64,000 nucleotides of DNA, taken from positions 186,001 to 250,000 of the forward strand of contig JAHBWE010000004.1 of the NCBI GenBank assembly GCA_019637155.1, read 5' to 3'. Source of the stretch: Labilithrix sp. (lineage in GTDB: Bacteria > Myxococcota_A > Polyangia > Polyangiales > Polyangiaceae). The position numbers were made by a program, and so were the translations under genes. Position 1 is the stretch's first letter; each line of letters begins with the position of its first letter. The notes under the pieces were generated by a model. It ran no database searches. It saw nothing but the letters and a program-made list of their open reading frames with translations, and was not told where the DNA came from. Below are positions 7,463 through 17,841 of the stretch, piece after piece.

Positions 7463-8820
7463 TACGTGTCCTTGTCGCCCCCCGCCTTGAGCTCCGCTTG
7501 CTCGTCCGCGATGCGGAGGCGCTCGAGGAGGCGGTAGAAGGAGGGCCGCGCGATCTGCGCGTGCTCCGCGGCGCGGGCGACGACGCCGTTCGTGCGCGCG
7601 AGGACGCCGGGGATGTACTCGCGCTCGAAGCGCTCGAGGACGAGGCGCCGCGCCTCGTGGTACGGGTGCGCGGACAGGTCGTCGCGCTCGCTCGCGGCGC
7701 GGACCTTCTTCTCGTCGACGAGGAGCGCGATCGCGGTGTCGCCGAGCGCGACGTGGCGCTCGATGACGTTGCGGAGCTCGCGCACGTTGCCGGGCCAGCT
7801 GTACTCCGCGAGCATCGCCGCGAGGTCGGCGGGGATCTGCGCGGCGTCGTCGCCGGTGGTGGTGCGGAGGAAACGCGTCGCGAGCGGGAGCACGTCGTCG
7901 GGGCGATCGCGGAGGGAGGGGACGGTGACGCGCGCGACCGCGAGGCGGTAGTAGAGGTCCTCGCGGAACGAGCCGCGCTTCGCGCCCTCGGCGAGCTTCT
8001 TGTTCGTCGCCGACACGACGCGCACGTCGGCCTTCTTCGTCTTCTTGCCGCCGACGGGCCGGACCTCCTTCGTCTCGAGCGCGCGGAGGAGCTTCGGCTG
8101 CATGTCGAGCGGGAGCTCGCCGATCTCGTCGAGGAAGAGCGTGCCGCCGTCGGCCTCCTCGAAGAGCCCGCGCCGGTCCTCGGTCGCGCCGGTGAAGGCG
8201 CCGCGGACGTGACCGAAGAGCTCGCTCTCGATCAGGTTGGGCGGCATCGTCCCGCAGTCGACGACGACGAAGGGCCCATCCCGCCGCAACGAGGTCTGAT
8301 GGATCGCGCGCGCGAGGACGTCCTTGCCGACGCCGCTCTCGCCTTCGAGCAACACGGAGATGTCGGAGCGCGCGGCCTCTTCGAGGACGGAGAAGAGGTG
8401 GCGCATCACGGGCGCGCTGCCGAAGGCGTCACCGAAGGTGGACTGCTCCGAGAGCGGGAGCACGAGCTTCTCGGCCTCGAGCTGCAGCGCGATGGACGTG
8501 CCGCCGAGGGTGAGCACGGTGTCGGCGGTGATGACCGCCTCGACGACGCGGACGCCGCCGATCTTCGTGCCGTTCTTGCTCCGGTCGCGGAGGCGGATAC
8601 CGGAGGGCTCGAGGGAGAGGATGACGTGCTCGCGCGACACGGCGTGGTCGGACACCTGCAAGTCGGCGTTGGGCCCCGACCCGATCACGAACGACGGCGA
8701 CGTCGTGCGCGCCCCCTTGCCGACGTCGTTCCCCTTCACCACCGTAAGCGCCGCCGCCCGAACGATCAGTATCGGCTTCCCGCCGGAAGTAGCGGAGCGA
8801 GTAACGTCCCCGATCGACAT
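7462..8820 (-). CDS. FHA-domain sigma-54-dependent transcriptional activator
   Basis: The protein has 452 residues. Residues ~43-110 are an FHA phosphothreonine-binding domain with GSGPNADLQVSDHAVSREH and DRSKNGTKIGG. The AAA+ sigma-54 activation domain follows, with Walker A GESGVGKD (160-167), the GAFTGA loop that contacts sigma-54 (207-212) and Walker B GGTLFLDE. The C-terminus is a Fis-like helix-turn-helix (IARPSFYRLLERLRI). FHA replaces the usual response-regulator receiver, so the input is probably phosphorylation by a Ser/Thr kinase; such activators are typical of myxobacteria. It is coupled to the downstream lipoprotein gene by TAATG. Target promoters cannot be named. Confidence 0.92.
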   Translation of the reverse strand: MSIGDVTRSATSGGKPILIVRAAALTVVKGNDVGKGARTTSPSFVIGSGPNADLQVSDHAVSREHVILSLEPSGIRLRDRSKNGTKIGGVRVVEAVITADTVLTLGGTSIALQLEAEKLVLPLSEQSTFGDAFGSAPVMRHLFSVLEEAARSDISVLLEGESGVGKDVLARAIHQTSLRRDGPFVVVDCGTMPPNLIESELFGHVRGAFTGATEDRRGLFEEADGGTLFLDEIGELPLDMQPKLLRALETKEVRPVGGKKTKKADVRVVSATNKKLAEGAKRGSFREDLYYRLAVARVTVPSLRDRPDDVLPLATRFLRTTTGDDAAQIPADLAAMLAEYSWPGNVRELRNVIERHVALGDTAIALLVDEKKVRAASERDDLSAHPYHEARRLVLERFEREYIPGVLARTNGVVARAAEHAQIARPSFYRLLERLRIADEQAELKAGGDKDT

Positions 8821-8872
8821 GCTGCTTTCATAACATCATGCCGCACCGCCGGACATTCACCTGACCTCTGGA

Positions 8873-8981
8873 CCGGGGCCCCAGAAGCGGCCGCGAAAGC
8901 GGGCGCGAAGCGCCCCGAGCGCGCCAGCGCGAGGGCCGTGTCTGGGGTGGGGGTGTCGGGGGCGAAGCCCCCGACGTTGAG
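8873..8981 (-). repeat. Dispersed ~105-bp GC-rich element, copy A
   Basis: On the minus strand this copy matches copies B (16815-16913) and C (62236-62341) almost base for base. It begins with CAACGTC, then the hairpin GGGGGCTTCGCCCCC, then ACCCCAGACACGGCCCTCG, GGGGCGCTTCGCGCCCGC and GCGGCCGCTTCTGGGGCCCC. It occupies most of the 183-bp gap between the divergent sigma-54 activator and the M28 peptidase lipoprotein. The start codon at 9004 is 22 bp away, so the element may carry or affect promoter function. Confidence 0.85.
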
Positions 8982-9003
8982 TAATGTTAGAGTCGCGCGC
9001 GTC

Positions 9004-11925
9004 ATGAAGCGTGTGTTGCTGCTCGGGCCGGCCGTCCTCCTCCTCGTTGCTGCTTGCGGAGAGAAATCCGCGCCGAAGGTGCCGGCCGAACCGCCGAAGA
9101 TCCCGCTCACGCCCGTGCCGCCGGTGGCGGAGGAGACCCACCTCACCGACATCAAGCAGCTCACGCTCGCCGGCGAGAACGCCGAGGCGTACTGGGCGTT
9201 CGGCGGGCGCGACCTCATCCTGCAGTCGCGCTCCGGGGACATGCAGTGCGACCGCATCTATCGGATGCCGCTCGGCAGCGTCCTCACGCCGCCGGGCACG
9301 CCGCAGAGCGTGCCGCCGCTCATCCCCGTGTCGAGCGGCAAGGGCGCCACGACCTGCTCGTACTTCATGCCGGGCGACCAGAAGGTCATCTACGCCTCGA
9401 CCCACCTCGGCGGCGACGCGTGCCCGCCCAAGCCCGATCACTCGAAGGGCTACGTCTGGGCGCTCTACGACACCTACGACATCTTCTCCGCCGACTCCGA
9501 CGGCAAGAACGTCGTGCGGCTCACCGACGCGAAGGGCTACGACGCCGAAGCCACCGTCTGCGCGAAGGACGGATCGATCGTGTTCACGAGCCTCCGCGAC
9601 GGCGACATCGATCTCTATCGCATGGACGCCGACGGCAAGAACGTGAAGCGCCTCACGAGCACGCCCGGGTACGACGGCGGCGCGTTCTTCAACGCCGACT
9701 GCTCCAAGATCGTGTGGCGCGCGTCCCGGCCGAAGCCGGGCAAGGAGCTCGACGACTACAAGGGCCTCCTCGCCGAGAACCCGCCGCTCGTGCGGCCGTC
9801 GAAGCTCGAGCTGATGGTCGCGAACGCGGACGGGAGCGAGGCGCAGCAGCTCACGTACCTCGACGCCGCCTCGTTCGCGCCCTACTGGCACCCGAACGGC
9901 AAGCGCATCCTCTTCTCCTCCAACTACGGAGACCCGAAGGGGCGCGAGTTCGACATCTGGGCGATCAACGTCGACGGCACCGGCCTCGAGCGCATCACCT
10001 ACGCGAAGGGCTTCGACGGCTTCCCGATGTTCTCGCCCGACGGCTCGCTCCTCGCGTTCGCCTCGAACCGCGCGACCCCGGAGGGCAAGCACGACACCAA
10101 CGTGTTCCTCGCGCGCTGGAACGAGGCGGGCGAGACGAAGGTCGTGGAGACCGGCGCCGACCGCATCAAGAAGGACATCGCGTGGCTCGCCGACCCCGCG
10201 CGCGAGGGCCGCGGCATCGGCACCCCCGGCCTCGAGGCCTCCGGCGCGTACATCGAGGAGCGCATGAAGTCCCTCGGCTTCAAGGGCGAGGGCGACAAGG
10301 AGAGCTTCCGCCAGGCGTTCCCCGTCACGACGAGCTTGAAGCAGGAAGACGCGACCACGGTCGACGTCGCCGGCAAGCCGCTCGCGAAGGACGAGTACGT
10401 CGTCCTCGGCTACTCGCCGATGAAGGCGAAGGTCGACGGCGAGATGGTCTTCGCCGACTACGGAATCACCGCAAAAGACAAAGACATCGAACGCGACGAT
10501 TACGCGAAGCTCAATGTAAAAGGCAAAATCGTCGTCGTGCGGCGCTTCGTGCCCGACGCGAAGGGCTTCGGCACGCCCGACGCGCAGCGGCGCTTCGGCG
10601 ACATCCGGCGCAAGGCCTTCTGGGCGCGGGAGAAAGGCGCGCGCGCGCTCGTCGTCGTCGACGATCCCGCGCCGCCCGAGAACAAGCCCGCCGACTGGAA
10701 GGCGCCCGACGAGGCGCGCCTCCCCACCCAGCAGGCCGAGGGCTACGCCGACGCGGGCCTCCCCGTCGTCGTGCTGAAGCGCGCGACGGGCCACGCCATC
10801 ATCGAGAAGCTGCAGAAGAAGCAGGCCGTCCGCGCGAAGATCGTCGTCGCGCTCACGCCGGTGCAGTCGCAGGCGTTCAACGTCGCGGGCCGCCTCGTCG
10901 CGGAGCCGAAGGACGGCAAGAAGCTCCCCGGCGTCATCGTCGTCGGCGCGCACTACGATCACCTCGGTAAGGGCGGACGTCACTCGCTCGCGCCGCACTC
11001 GAACGAGCCCCACGTCGGCGCGGACGACAACGGCTCCGGCGCGGCGACGCTCCTCGAGGTCGCGCGCGATCTCGCCGCGCGCAAGACCGAGCTGAAGCGC
11101 GACGTCGTGTTCGTCGCGTTCTCGGGCGAAGAGGAGGGCGTGCTCGGTTCGGCGCACTTCGTCCACGAGTGGATCAAGTGGGCGAACGAGCACGCGCCGA
11201 AGGACCCGAAGACGGGCAAGGCGCCGAAGCCGAGCACCAAGTTCACCGATCTCTACGCGATGCTGAACATGGACATGGTCGGCCGCATGCGCGAAAACCG
11301 GCTCCAGGTCCTCGGCGCCGAGACGGCGACGGAGTGGAACGAGATGCTCGACAAGGCGTGCGGCGAGAGCCGCGTCCTCTGCGCGCCGAGCGGCGACGGC
11401 TACGGCCCGAGCGATCAGATCAACTTCTTCTCGGGCGGCGCGCCGGTGCTGCACTTCTTCACCGGCACGCACACCGACTATCACAAGCCCTCCGACACCG
11501 CGGACAAGATCAACGCCGCGGGCGCGATGCAGACGGGGAAGATCTGCGCCGACGTCGCGCTCGCCGCGTCGCAGCGCGAGGCGCCGCTCACGTTCAAGTC
11601 CGACGCCGAGGGCCCCGCTCCCCACGGCGACATGCGGAGCTTCAACGCGTCGCTCGGCTCGATCCCCGACTACGGCGGCCCCGGCCCCGGCAAGAAGGGC
11701 GTCCTCCTCGCCGGCGTTCGCCCCGGCGGCGGCGCCGACAAGGCGGGCATGAAGAAGGGCGACGTCCTCGTCCGCCTCGGCAAGAGCGAGATCGCGAGCG
11801 TCGAGGACTTGATGTTCGTGCTCAATGGCTCGAAGCCCGGCGAGACGGTGCCCGCGGTCGTCCTCCGCGACGGCAAGGAAGTGAAGCTCGAGGTCACGTT
11901 CCAGGAGAGCCAGCGCCCGAAGTGA
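9004..11925 (+). CDS. Composite lipoprotein: PD40/TolB-like propeller, M28 metallopeptidase, PDZ
   Basis: The 973-residue protein has a lipoprotein signal (VAAC). The N-terminal ~370 residues hold TolB/PD40 propeller repeats (DIFSADSDGKNVVRLTD, DIDLYRMDADGKNVKRLT, EFDIWAINVDGTGLERIT). A PA-like inserted domain comes next. The M28 peptidase domain has all metal ligands: His in GAHYDHLG, Asp in GADDNGSGAATLLEVAR, the catalytic Glu pair in FSGEEEGVLGS, Asp in NMDMVGR and His in TDYHKPSDTADKI. A PDZ domain closes the chain (GGGADKAGMKKGDVLVRLG). It should be a surface or periplasmic aminopeptidase. The PDZ and propeller are plausible substrate-recognition modules. Confidence 0.9.
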   Translation: MKRVLLLGPAVLLLVAACGEKSAPKVPAEPPKIPLTPVPPVAEETHLTDIKQLTLAGENAEAYWAFGGRDLILQSRSGDMQCDRIYRMPLGSVLTPPGTPQSVPPLIPVSSGKGATTCSYFMPGDQKVIYASTHLGGDACPPKPDHSKGYVWALYDTYDIFSADSDGKNVVRLTDAKGYDAEATVCAKDGSIVFTSLRDGDIDLYRMDADGKNVKRLTSTPGYDGGAFFNADCSKIVWRASRPKPGKELDDYKGLLAENPPLVRPSKLELMVANADGSEAQQLTYLDAASFAPYWHPNGKRILFSSNYGDPKGREFDIWAINVDGTGLERITYAKGFDGFPMFSPDGSLLAFASNRATPEGKHDTNVFLARWNEAGETKVVETGADRIKKDIAWLADPAREGRGIGTPGLEASGAYIEERMKSLGFKGEGDKESFRQAFPVTTSLKQEDATTVDVAGKPLAKDEYVVLGYSPMKAKVDGEMVFADYGITAKDKDIERDDYAKLNVKGKIVVVRRFVPDAKGFGTPDAQRRFGDIRRKAFWAREKGARALVVVDDPAPPENKPADWKAPDEARLPTQQAEGYADAGLPVVVLKRATGHAIIEKLQKKQAVRAKIVVALTPVQSQAFNVAGRLVAEPKDGKKLPGVIVVGAHYDHLGKGGRHSLAPHSNEPHVGADDNGSGAATLLEVARDLAARKTELKRDVVFVAFSGEEEGVLGSAHFVHEWIKWANEHAPKDPKTGKAPKPSTKFTDLYAMLNMDMVGRMRENRLQVLGAETATEWNEMLDKACGESRVLCAPSGDGYGPSDQINFFSGGAPVLHFFTGTHTDYHKPSDTADKINAAGAMQTGKICADVALAASQREAPLTFKSDAEGPAPHGDMRSFNASLGSIPDYGGPGPGKKGVLLAGVRPGGGADKAGMKKGDVLVRLGKSEIASVEDLMFVLNGSKPGETVPAVVLRDGKEVKLEVTFQESQRPK

Positions 11926-11954
11926 CCTACAATCGAGCCTTCACGGGAGGCTCG

Positions 11955-12566
11955 ATGAAGAAGCTCGGAACGGCGAACGTCATCGCGCTCGGTGGGCTCA
12001 CGGCGGCGCTGCTCGCCGTCGCGTGCGGCGGGGGCGACGAGGAGGCGGCCGACGATGGCGAGAGCACGAGCTCGTCGTCGTCGTCGAGCGGGAGCAGCGG
12101 CAAGAGCTCGACGTCGAGCACGAGCAGCAGCGGCGGCGGGAACGCGCCGACCTGCGATCCTTCGGGGACCTACGAGTTCGGCTCGCCGGCGTGGATCGGC
12201 AACGACGGCATCTGCCCCGACTTCGCGAAGAACCTCAACGGACGCCCCGGCGAGACGTACACCTACGAGAAGAACGCGGACGGCACCTTCAGCGAGAAAG
12301 ACGTCGAAGGCGGCATCAACCCGATGACGGTCGTCCCCAACGACGAGGGGCAGTGCGCGCTCTCGGGGCCGCAGTCGCTCACCGGCATCGGCGTGAAGGA
12401 CCAGGACGGCAACGACGTGAAGGCCGACCTCAAGGGCCTCACCCTCGTCGTCTTCGACGGCGCGACGGCGGTGTACTCCGGCCGCGCCCAGCTCACGGCG
12501 CAGTCGGGCGAAGCCAAGGGCCTCCCCTGCGACCTCGCCTTCGAGACGACCGGCACGAAGAAGTAG
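11955..12566 (+). CDS. Hypothetical Ser-rich lipoprotein
   Basis: The protein has 203 residues. The signal ends in the lipobox AVAC, followed by an acidic stretch and a Ser-rich stalk of about 30 residues. The globular part, from TCDPSGTYEFGSPAWIG, has a few Cys and resembles small secreted beta-rich domains, but I recognise no family. It lies 29 bp after the M28 peptidase stop with a GGGAGG ribosome site, so it is likely co-transcribed. The next gene has the same plan (signal, acidic or Ser stalk, compact domain with GTY motif), which suggests a loose paralogue. Confidence 0.65.
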   Translation: MKKLGTANVIALGGLTAALLAVACGGGDEEAADDGESTSSSSSSSGSSGKSSTSSTSSSGGGNAPTCDPSGTYEFGSPAWIGNDGICPDFAKNLNGRPGETYTYEKNADGTFSEKDVEGGINPMTVVPNDEGQCALSGPQSLTGIGVKDQDGNDVKADLKGLTLVVFDGATAVYSGRAQLTAQSGEAKGLPCDLAFETTGTKK

Positions 12567-12614
12567 CGGCGCTTGCGGTCGCGGAGTAGCGTTCGCTGCG
12601 CCGGGAGGTGGGAG

Positions 12615-13259
12615 ATGGCTGTCATCGTTCGTTTGTTCACGGCTGCGAGCGTCATCGCGCTCGGAGGCTTCGCCGCGACGTCGAGCATGCTCGCGTGCAG
12701 CAGCACGTCGACGACGGTCACCGAAGGTGACGACGACGACGATGACGACGACGACAGCACCACCAAGGACGCCGGCGGCGGCGGCGCCAAGGACGACGCC
12801 GGATCGACGAAAGAGCCGCCCAACACCGCGGTGTGCGACGCCTACGCGGCCGCCGGCAACTCGCAGGACACGCGCCGCCAGATCACGATCGCGGAGACCG
12901 CGAACGGGTTCCTGATGACGATCGACGGCGTGAACGACTACGCGCTCGCGCTCTTGAAGGCCGACGATCGCTGCCAGCTCGCCGGCGGCGAGCAGCCGAT
13001 CGGCCAGAAGACGCTGGACGCGAACGAGAAGGAGATCGACGTCAAGCTCTCGCCGTCGCACCTCTTCGACTTCGACGGCGCCAAGGTCTCGAGCAAGACG
13101 GTGATGTTCGTCCAGAGCGATCCCGCCGGCGCGCCGGGGACACCGTGCACGATGGTGATCGCGACCGAAGGGACGCGGACCGGCGGCGACGCCGGCGCGG
13201 GCTGCAATCCGGTCGGGACGTACGCGCTCGACAAGGCCGTGTACACCGTTTCGAAATAA
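12615..13259 (+). CDS. Hypothetical lipoprotein with poly-Asp stalk
   Basis: The 214-residue protein has a signal ending at MLACSS. A run of nine Asp (residues ~39-47) and a Gly/Lys linker lead to a domain of about 150 residues with the C-terminal motif CNPVGTYALDKAVYTV. The ATG at 12615 is preceded by a strong GGGAGG site; an in-frame TTG at 12573 is less likely. No family recognised. It follows a similar lipoprotein by 48 bp and precedes hemL by 22 bp. Confidence 0.65.
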   Translation: MAVIVRLFTAASVIALGGFAATSSMLACSSTSTTVTEGDDDDDDDDDSTTKDAGGGGAKDDAGSTKEPPNTAVCDAYAAAGNSQDTRRQITIAETANGFLMTIDGVNDYALALLKADDRCQLAGGEQPIGQKTLDANEKEIDVKLSPSHLFDFDGAKVSSKTVMFVQSDPAGAPGTPCTMVIATEGTRTGGDAGAGCNPVGTYALDKAVYTVSK

Positions 13260-13281
13260 CCGGGCTAGAGTGTCGGGCACC

Positions 13282-14564
<1,283 letters not shown>

Positions 14565-14568
<4 letters not shown>

Positions 14569-16256
14569 GCGGCGCGAACCTCGACACCGACGTCCTCGTC
14601 GCCGGCGCGGGCCCGACCGGCCTCACCCTCGCCGGCGAGCTCCTGCGCCGCGGGCTCCGCGTTCGCGTCATCGATCAGAGCGAGGCGCCGACCACGCTCT
14701 CGAAGGCGATCGCGGTCCACGCGCGCACGCTCGAGATCGCGGCCGACCTCGGCGTCGCCGACCAGCTCCTCGCGCGCGGGGTGAAGCTCGTCGGCGCGAC
14801 GCTCTGGTCGAAGACGGAGGAGCTCGCGAAGGTCGACTTCGCCGGCCTCGAGACGCCGTACCCGTTCGTCCTCAGCATCTCGCAAGCGGAGACGGAGGGC
14901 GTGCTGACGCGCCTCCTCGAGTCCCGCGGCGGCAAGGTGGAGCGCGACACGAAGCTCGTGCGCCTGCGCGAAGAAGACGGCGTCGTCCACGCCGACCTCG
15001 TCAACCTGAAGACGGAGGCGACCGAGACGGTGCGCGCGCGCTGGCTCGTGGGCTGCGACGGCGCGCACAGCATCGTCCGGAAATCGATCGGCGCCTCCTT
15101 CGAGGGCCATCCCTACGAGGACACCTTCGTCCTCGCCGACGTGAAGATCGACTGGGACGTCGCGCCCGATCGCGTCACCACCTTCTTCGCCGAGGACGGC
15201 ATCGCGGCGTTCTTCCCGATGCTCGGCGACCGCTGGCGCGTCGTCGCGAGCGCGCCGCCCGGCCTCGCGGCGGGGGAGGAGCCGACGCTCGCCGCGCTCG
15301 AGGCGTCGATCGCCGAGCGCGCCGGCACGCCCGCGCCGATGAGCGACTGTGCGTGGCTCACGACGTTCCGCATCCATTGCCGGCAGGTGGATCGCTACCG
15401 CAAGGGCCACGTGTTCCTCGCCGGCGACGCCGCGCACATCCACAGCCCCGCCGGCGGGCAGGGGATGAACACCGGCATGCAGGATGCACACAACCTGGCG
15501 TGGAAGCTCGCGCTCGTGCATCAGGGCAAGGGACGCGACGTGCTCCTCGACAGCTACGCGATCGAGCGGCACGCCGTCGGCGCCGCGCTCCTGCGCTCGA
15601 CCGACATCGGCACGAAGCTCGGGACGATCAAGAGCCCGACCCTCATCGGCGTCCGCAACCACCTCGCCAAGTTCCTCACCGGCTTCGATCCGGTGCGCCG
15701 CAAGATCGTCGAGTCTCTCTCCGAGCTCTCGGTCGCGTACGAGTACAGCCCGATCAACAGCGAGCACACGAGCCCGCTCCTCGCCGCGCGCATCGGGGAG
15801 ACCGCCGACGGCGAGACCCCCACCGTCGGGACGCGCCTCGCGTTCCAGACCGGCCCCGCGGCCGGCGCGCGCGCGCCCGACGGCACGGTGCGGCGCGGCG
15901 ACGAGACCGTCCGCCTCTCCTCGCTGTGGGGCGGGACCCGGTTCACGCTCCTCCTCTTCGACGGCCGCAGCTCGTCGGCCGACGGCTACGAGGACTTCGA
16001 GCAGATCGCGAAGAAGACGCGCGCGCGCTGGGGCGATCGGGTCGCGGTCTTCGTCGTCACGCCGCAGAAGGAGCGGCCGGCGCAGCTCTCCGCCGACATC
16101 ACCGTCCTTCACGACGACGACAGCGAGCTCGAGCAGCGCTACGCCGCGCGGACCGAGTGCCTCTTCTTGATCCGCCCCGACCTCTACGTCGGCTTCCGCA
16201 GCCAACCTGCGGACGGTCCGGAGCTCGCCGCCTACCTCGACACGTTGCTTGTCTAG
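14565..16256 (+). CDS. FAD-dependent aromatic monooxygenase (PHBH/PheA-TfdB type)
   Basis: The protein has 563 residues. The N-terminal dinucleotide fold reads VLVAGAGPTGLTLAGELL. The DG motif is WLVGCDGAHSIVRK, and the GD motif is FLAGDAAHIHSPAGGQGMN followed by the usual MQDAHNLAWKL. The C-terminal ~150 residues resemble the thioredoxin-like domain of phenol hydroxylase relatives. These enzymes hydroxylate aromatic rings or polyketide intermediates with NAD(P)H and O2. The GTG start overlaps hemL (GTGA), so the genes are coupled although no shared pathway is obvious. The substrate is unknown; secondary metabolism or aromatic breakdown are both possible. Confidence 0.85.
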
Positions 16257-16262
16257 TCTTGT

Positions 16263-16333
16263 TCGAGAGGGCTCTGCCCTCTCGAGCTCTCCCGCCGGGG
16301 GCCGTCGCGCGAAGACGCGCTCCGCGCCCCCGG
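16263..16333 (+). terminator. Hairpin pair after the monooxygenase gene
   Basis: TCGAGAGGGC (16263-16272) and GCCCTCTCGA (16276-16285) form a perfect 10-bp stem with a 3-nt loop, 6 bp after the stop codon. A second stem, CCGGGGGC (16295-16302) with GCCCCCGG (16326-16333), follows. There is no U-tract, so Rho-independent termination is uncertain. The rest of the 145-bp gap to the next gene shows nothing else. Confidence 0.45.
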
Positions 16334-16401
16334 GCCCCCCGAGAGGAGTTCTCTAGGAGTCTGAGGCTCAAGGCTGGGGCCGGGGGGCCGTTCATCCGTG
16401 C

Positions 16402-17226
16402 GTGAGAGCGCTGAATCGATCGGGTCAGCTCGACCGGGGTTTTGCTGTGCTCTTTCTCGCGCAGTGGCTCGTCGGGGGCGTCTATGTGTGGAGCACGTCG
16501 GGGAAGGTCGACGACCTCATCATCGGCGCCGCGATCGCGACGGCGCCGACGACGCTCGTCGTCCTCGCGCCGGGCGCGCGTCGGACCCGCTACGCGATCG
16601 CGGTCGCGCAGATGCTCTACGGCGGGCTCTTCGTCCACGTCACCGGCGGCGCGTTCGGGACGGCGGGGCACGCGTTCGCGTCGCTCGCGTTGCTCGCGCT
16701 GTACCGCTCGCCCGGCGTGATCCTCGCCGCCGCGGGCGTCGTCGTCCTCGAGGCGGCGATCGCCCCCGGCGTGTGGGCGCAGCACCTCGTGTGGGTGGGC
16801 GTCGTCGCGCTCGTTCAACGTCAGGGGCTTCGCCCCCGACACTCCCACCCCAGACACGGCCCTCGAAGACTCGGGGCGCTTCGCGCCCGCTTGCGCGGCC
16901 GCTTCTGGGGCCCGGGGGGGCGCGTGCCGGTGAGCGCGCTCGTCGTCCCTCGCGTCGTCGACATGACCGAGGTGATCGCGACCGCGCCGACCCTCCGCCC
17001 GCGCGCGCACCAGGAGCTCTCGATCTACAGCGACCTCGAGGGCGACGAGGACATGCACGAGCTCCTCGATGGCTTCGTCGAGCGCCTGCGCCAGATCGCG
17101 AACGAGCTCGAACGCCCGAGCTCGCCCGCCGAGCTCGAGCAGATCGCGCAGCGCCTCCGCGGGGCGGCCGCGGGCTACGGCTTCGCGAGCATCAGCGAAG
17201 CGGCGTGCGCGCGGCGTGAGCCTTAA
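16402..17226 (+). CDS. Degenerate paralogue of the downstream hybrid histidine kinase, catalytic centre lost
   Basis: The 274-residue reading frame (GTG start) resembles the two ends of the histidine kinase at 17838 but lacks everything between. Residues ~10-135 match its membrane sensor domain (FLAQWLVGGVYVW, AIAVAQMLYGGLFVHVTGG, SLALLALYRSPGV). The C-terminal ~60 residues match its Hpt domain: IAQRLRGAAAGYGFASISEA against [20 protein letters not shown] in the kinase. The phospho-acceptor His is Gln here. Kinase and receiver domains are absent. At the junction lies copy B of the dispersed element, read through in frame as an Arg-rich segment. It could be a decaying gene or a membrane-bound decoy; decay is more likely. 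Confidence 0.7.
   Translation: MRALNRSGQLDRGFAVLFLAQWLVGGVYVWSTSGKVDDLIIGAAIATAPTTLVVLAPGARRTRYAIAVAQMLYGGLFVHVTGGAFGTAGHAFASLALLALYRSPGVILAAAGVVVLEAAIAPGVWAQHLVWVGVVALVQRQGLRPRHSHPRHGPRRLGALRARLRGRFWGPGGRVPVSALVVPRVVDMTEVIATAPTLRPRAHQELSIYSDLEGDEDMHELLDGFVERLRQIANELERPSSPAELEQIAQRLRGAAAGYGFASISEAACARREP
16815..16913 (+). repeat. Dispersed ~105-bp GC-rich element, copy B, inside a reading frame
   Basis: This is the plus-strand copy of the element at 8873-8981 and 62236-62341. The hairpin arm is changed by one base (AGGGGCTTCGCCCCC), and a short internal stretch after GGCCCTCG is replaced by AAGACT. It lies between the membrane and Hpt parts of the degenerate kinase paralogue and keeps the frame open. 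Confidence 0.85.
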
Positions 17227-17256
17227 CCCCTCTTCAGCCCGGCCGTTTCATCCATC

Positions 17257-17841
17257 ATGCTCGCCAAGCGTCGAATCGAACGGAGGGTCGTCGTCGCCCT
17301 CGTCGTGTGGGCGGCGGCCGCGTCGGGCGGGCTCTACGCCGTCGCGGCGCACGGCGCGCGGGCGGGCGCCGCGGCGGAGGCGCCGGAGACCCTCCGCGCC
17401 GAGCTCCACACGAGCGGCCGCGCCACGATCGTCGTCGCGGCGCACCCCTCCTGCCCGTGCACGCGCGCGACGCTGCGCGAGCTCGATCGCATCGCGCGCG
17501 ACACCCACGGCGCCGCCGACGTCGTCGTCCTCTTCGCCGGGAGCGAACGCGATCGCGTCGGCGTCGAGCTGCGGCGCGCGGCGGAGGCGATCCCTGGAGC
17601 GCGCGTGGTCGACGATCCCGCGCGCGCGATCGCGAAGAGCCTCGGCGCCCACACCTCGGGCACGGTCCTCTTCTATGACGCCGACGGCGCGCTGCGCTTC
17701 TCCGGCGGCATCACCCCGTCGCGCGGACACGAAGGCGACAGCGCCGGCGCCGACGAGATCCGCGCGCTCGTCGCCGGCGCCACGCGCGGCCACGCCACCA
17801 CCCCCGTCTTCGGTTGTCCGCTCGCACGAACCACACCATGA
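17257..17841 (+). CDS. Membrane-anchored thioredoxin-fold protein (RedB-like)
   Basis: The protein has 194 residues. One N-terminal membrane segment ([20 protein letters not shown]) is followed by a thioredoxin-like domain. The expected CxxC position reads [17 protein letters not shown], i.e. a CPC motif; the later [20 protein letters not shown] is a typical strand-turn of thioredoxin relatives. It resembles proteins annotated RedB, from memory. It overlaps the hybrid kinase start by 4 nt (ATGA), so the two are co-translated. A role sensing or passing redox state to the kinase is possible but inferred. Confidence 0.65.
   Translation: MLAKRRIERRVVVALVVWAAAASGGLYAVAAHGARAGAAAEAPETLRAELHTSGRATIVVAAHPSCPCTRATLRELDRIARDTHGAADVVVLFAGSERDRVGVELRRAAEAIPGARVVDDPARAIAKSLGAHTSGTVLFYDADGALRFSGGITPSRGHEGDSAGADEIRALVAGATRGHATTPVFGCPLARTTP

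Noticed and set aside
7498..9003. Upstream extension of the M28 peptidase frame, 1475 codons in all
   Set aside because: This part is antisense to the FHA sigma-54 activator and lacks domains. A lipoprotein signal begins at the ATG at 9004.
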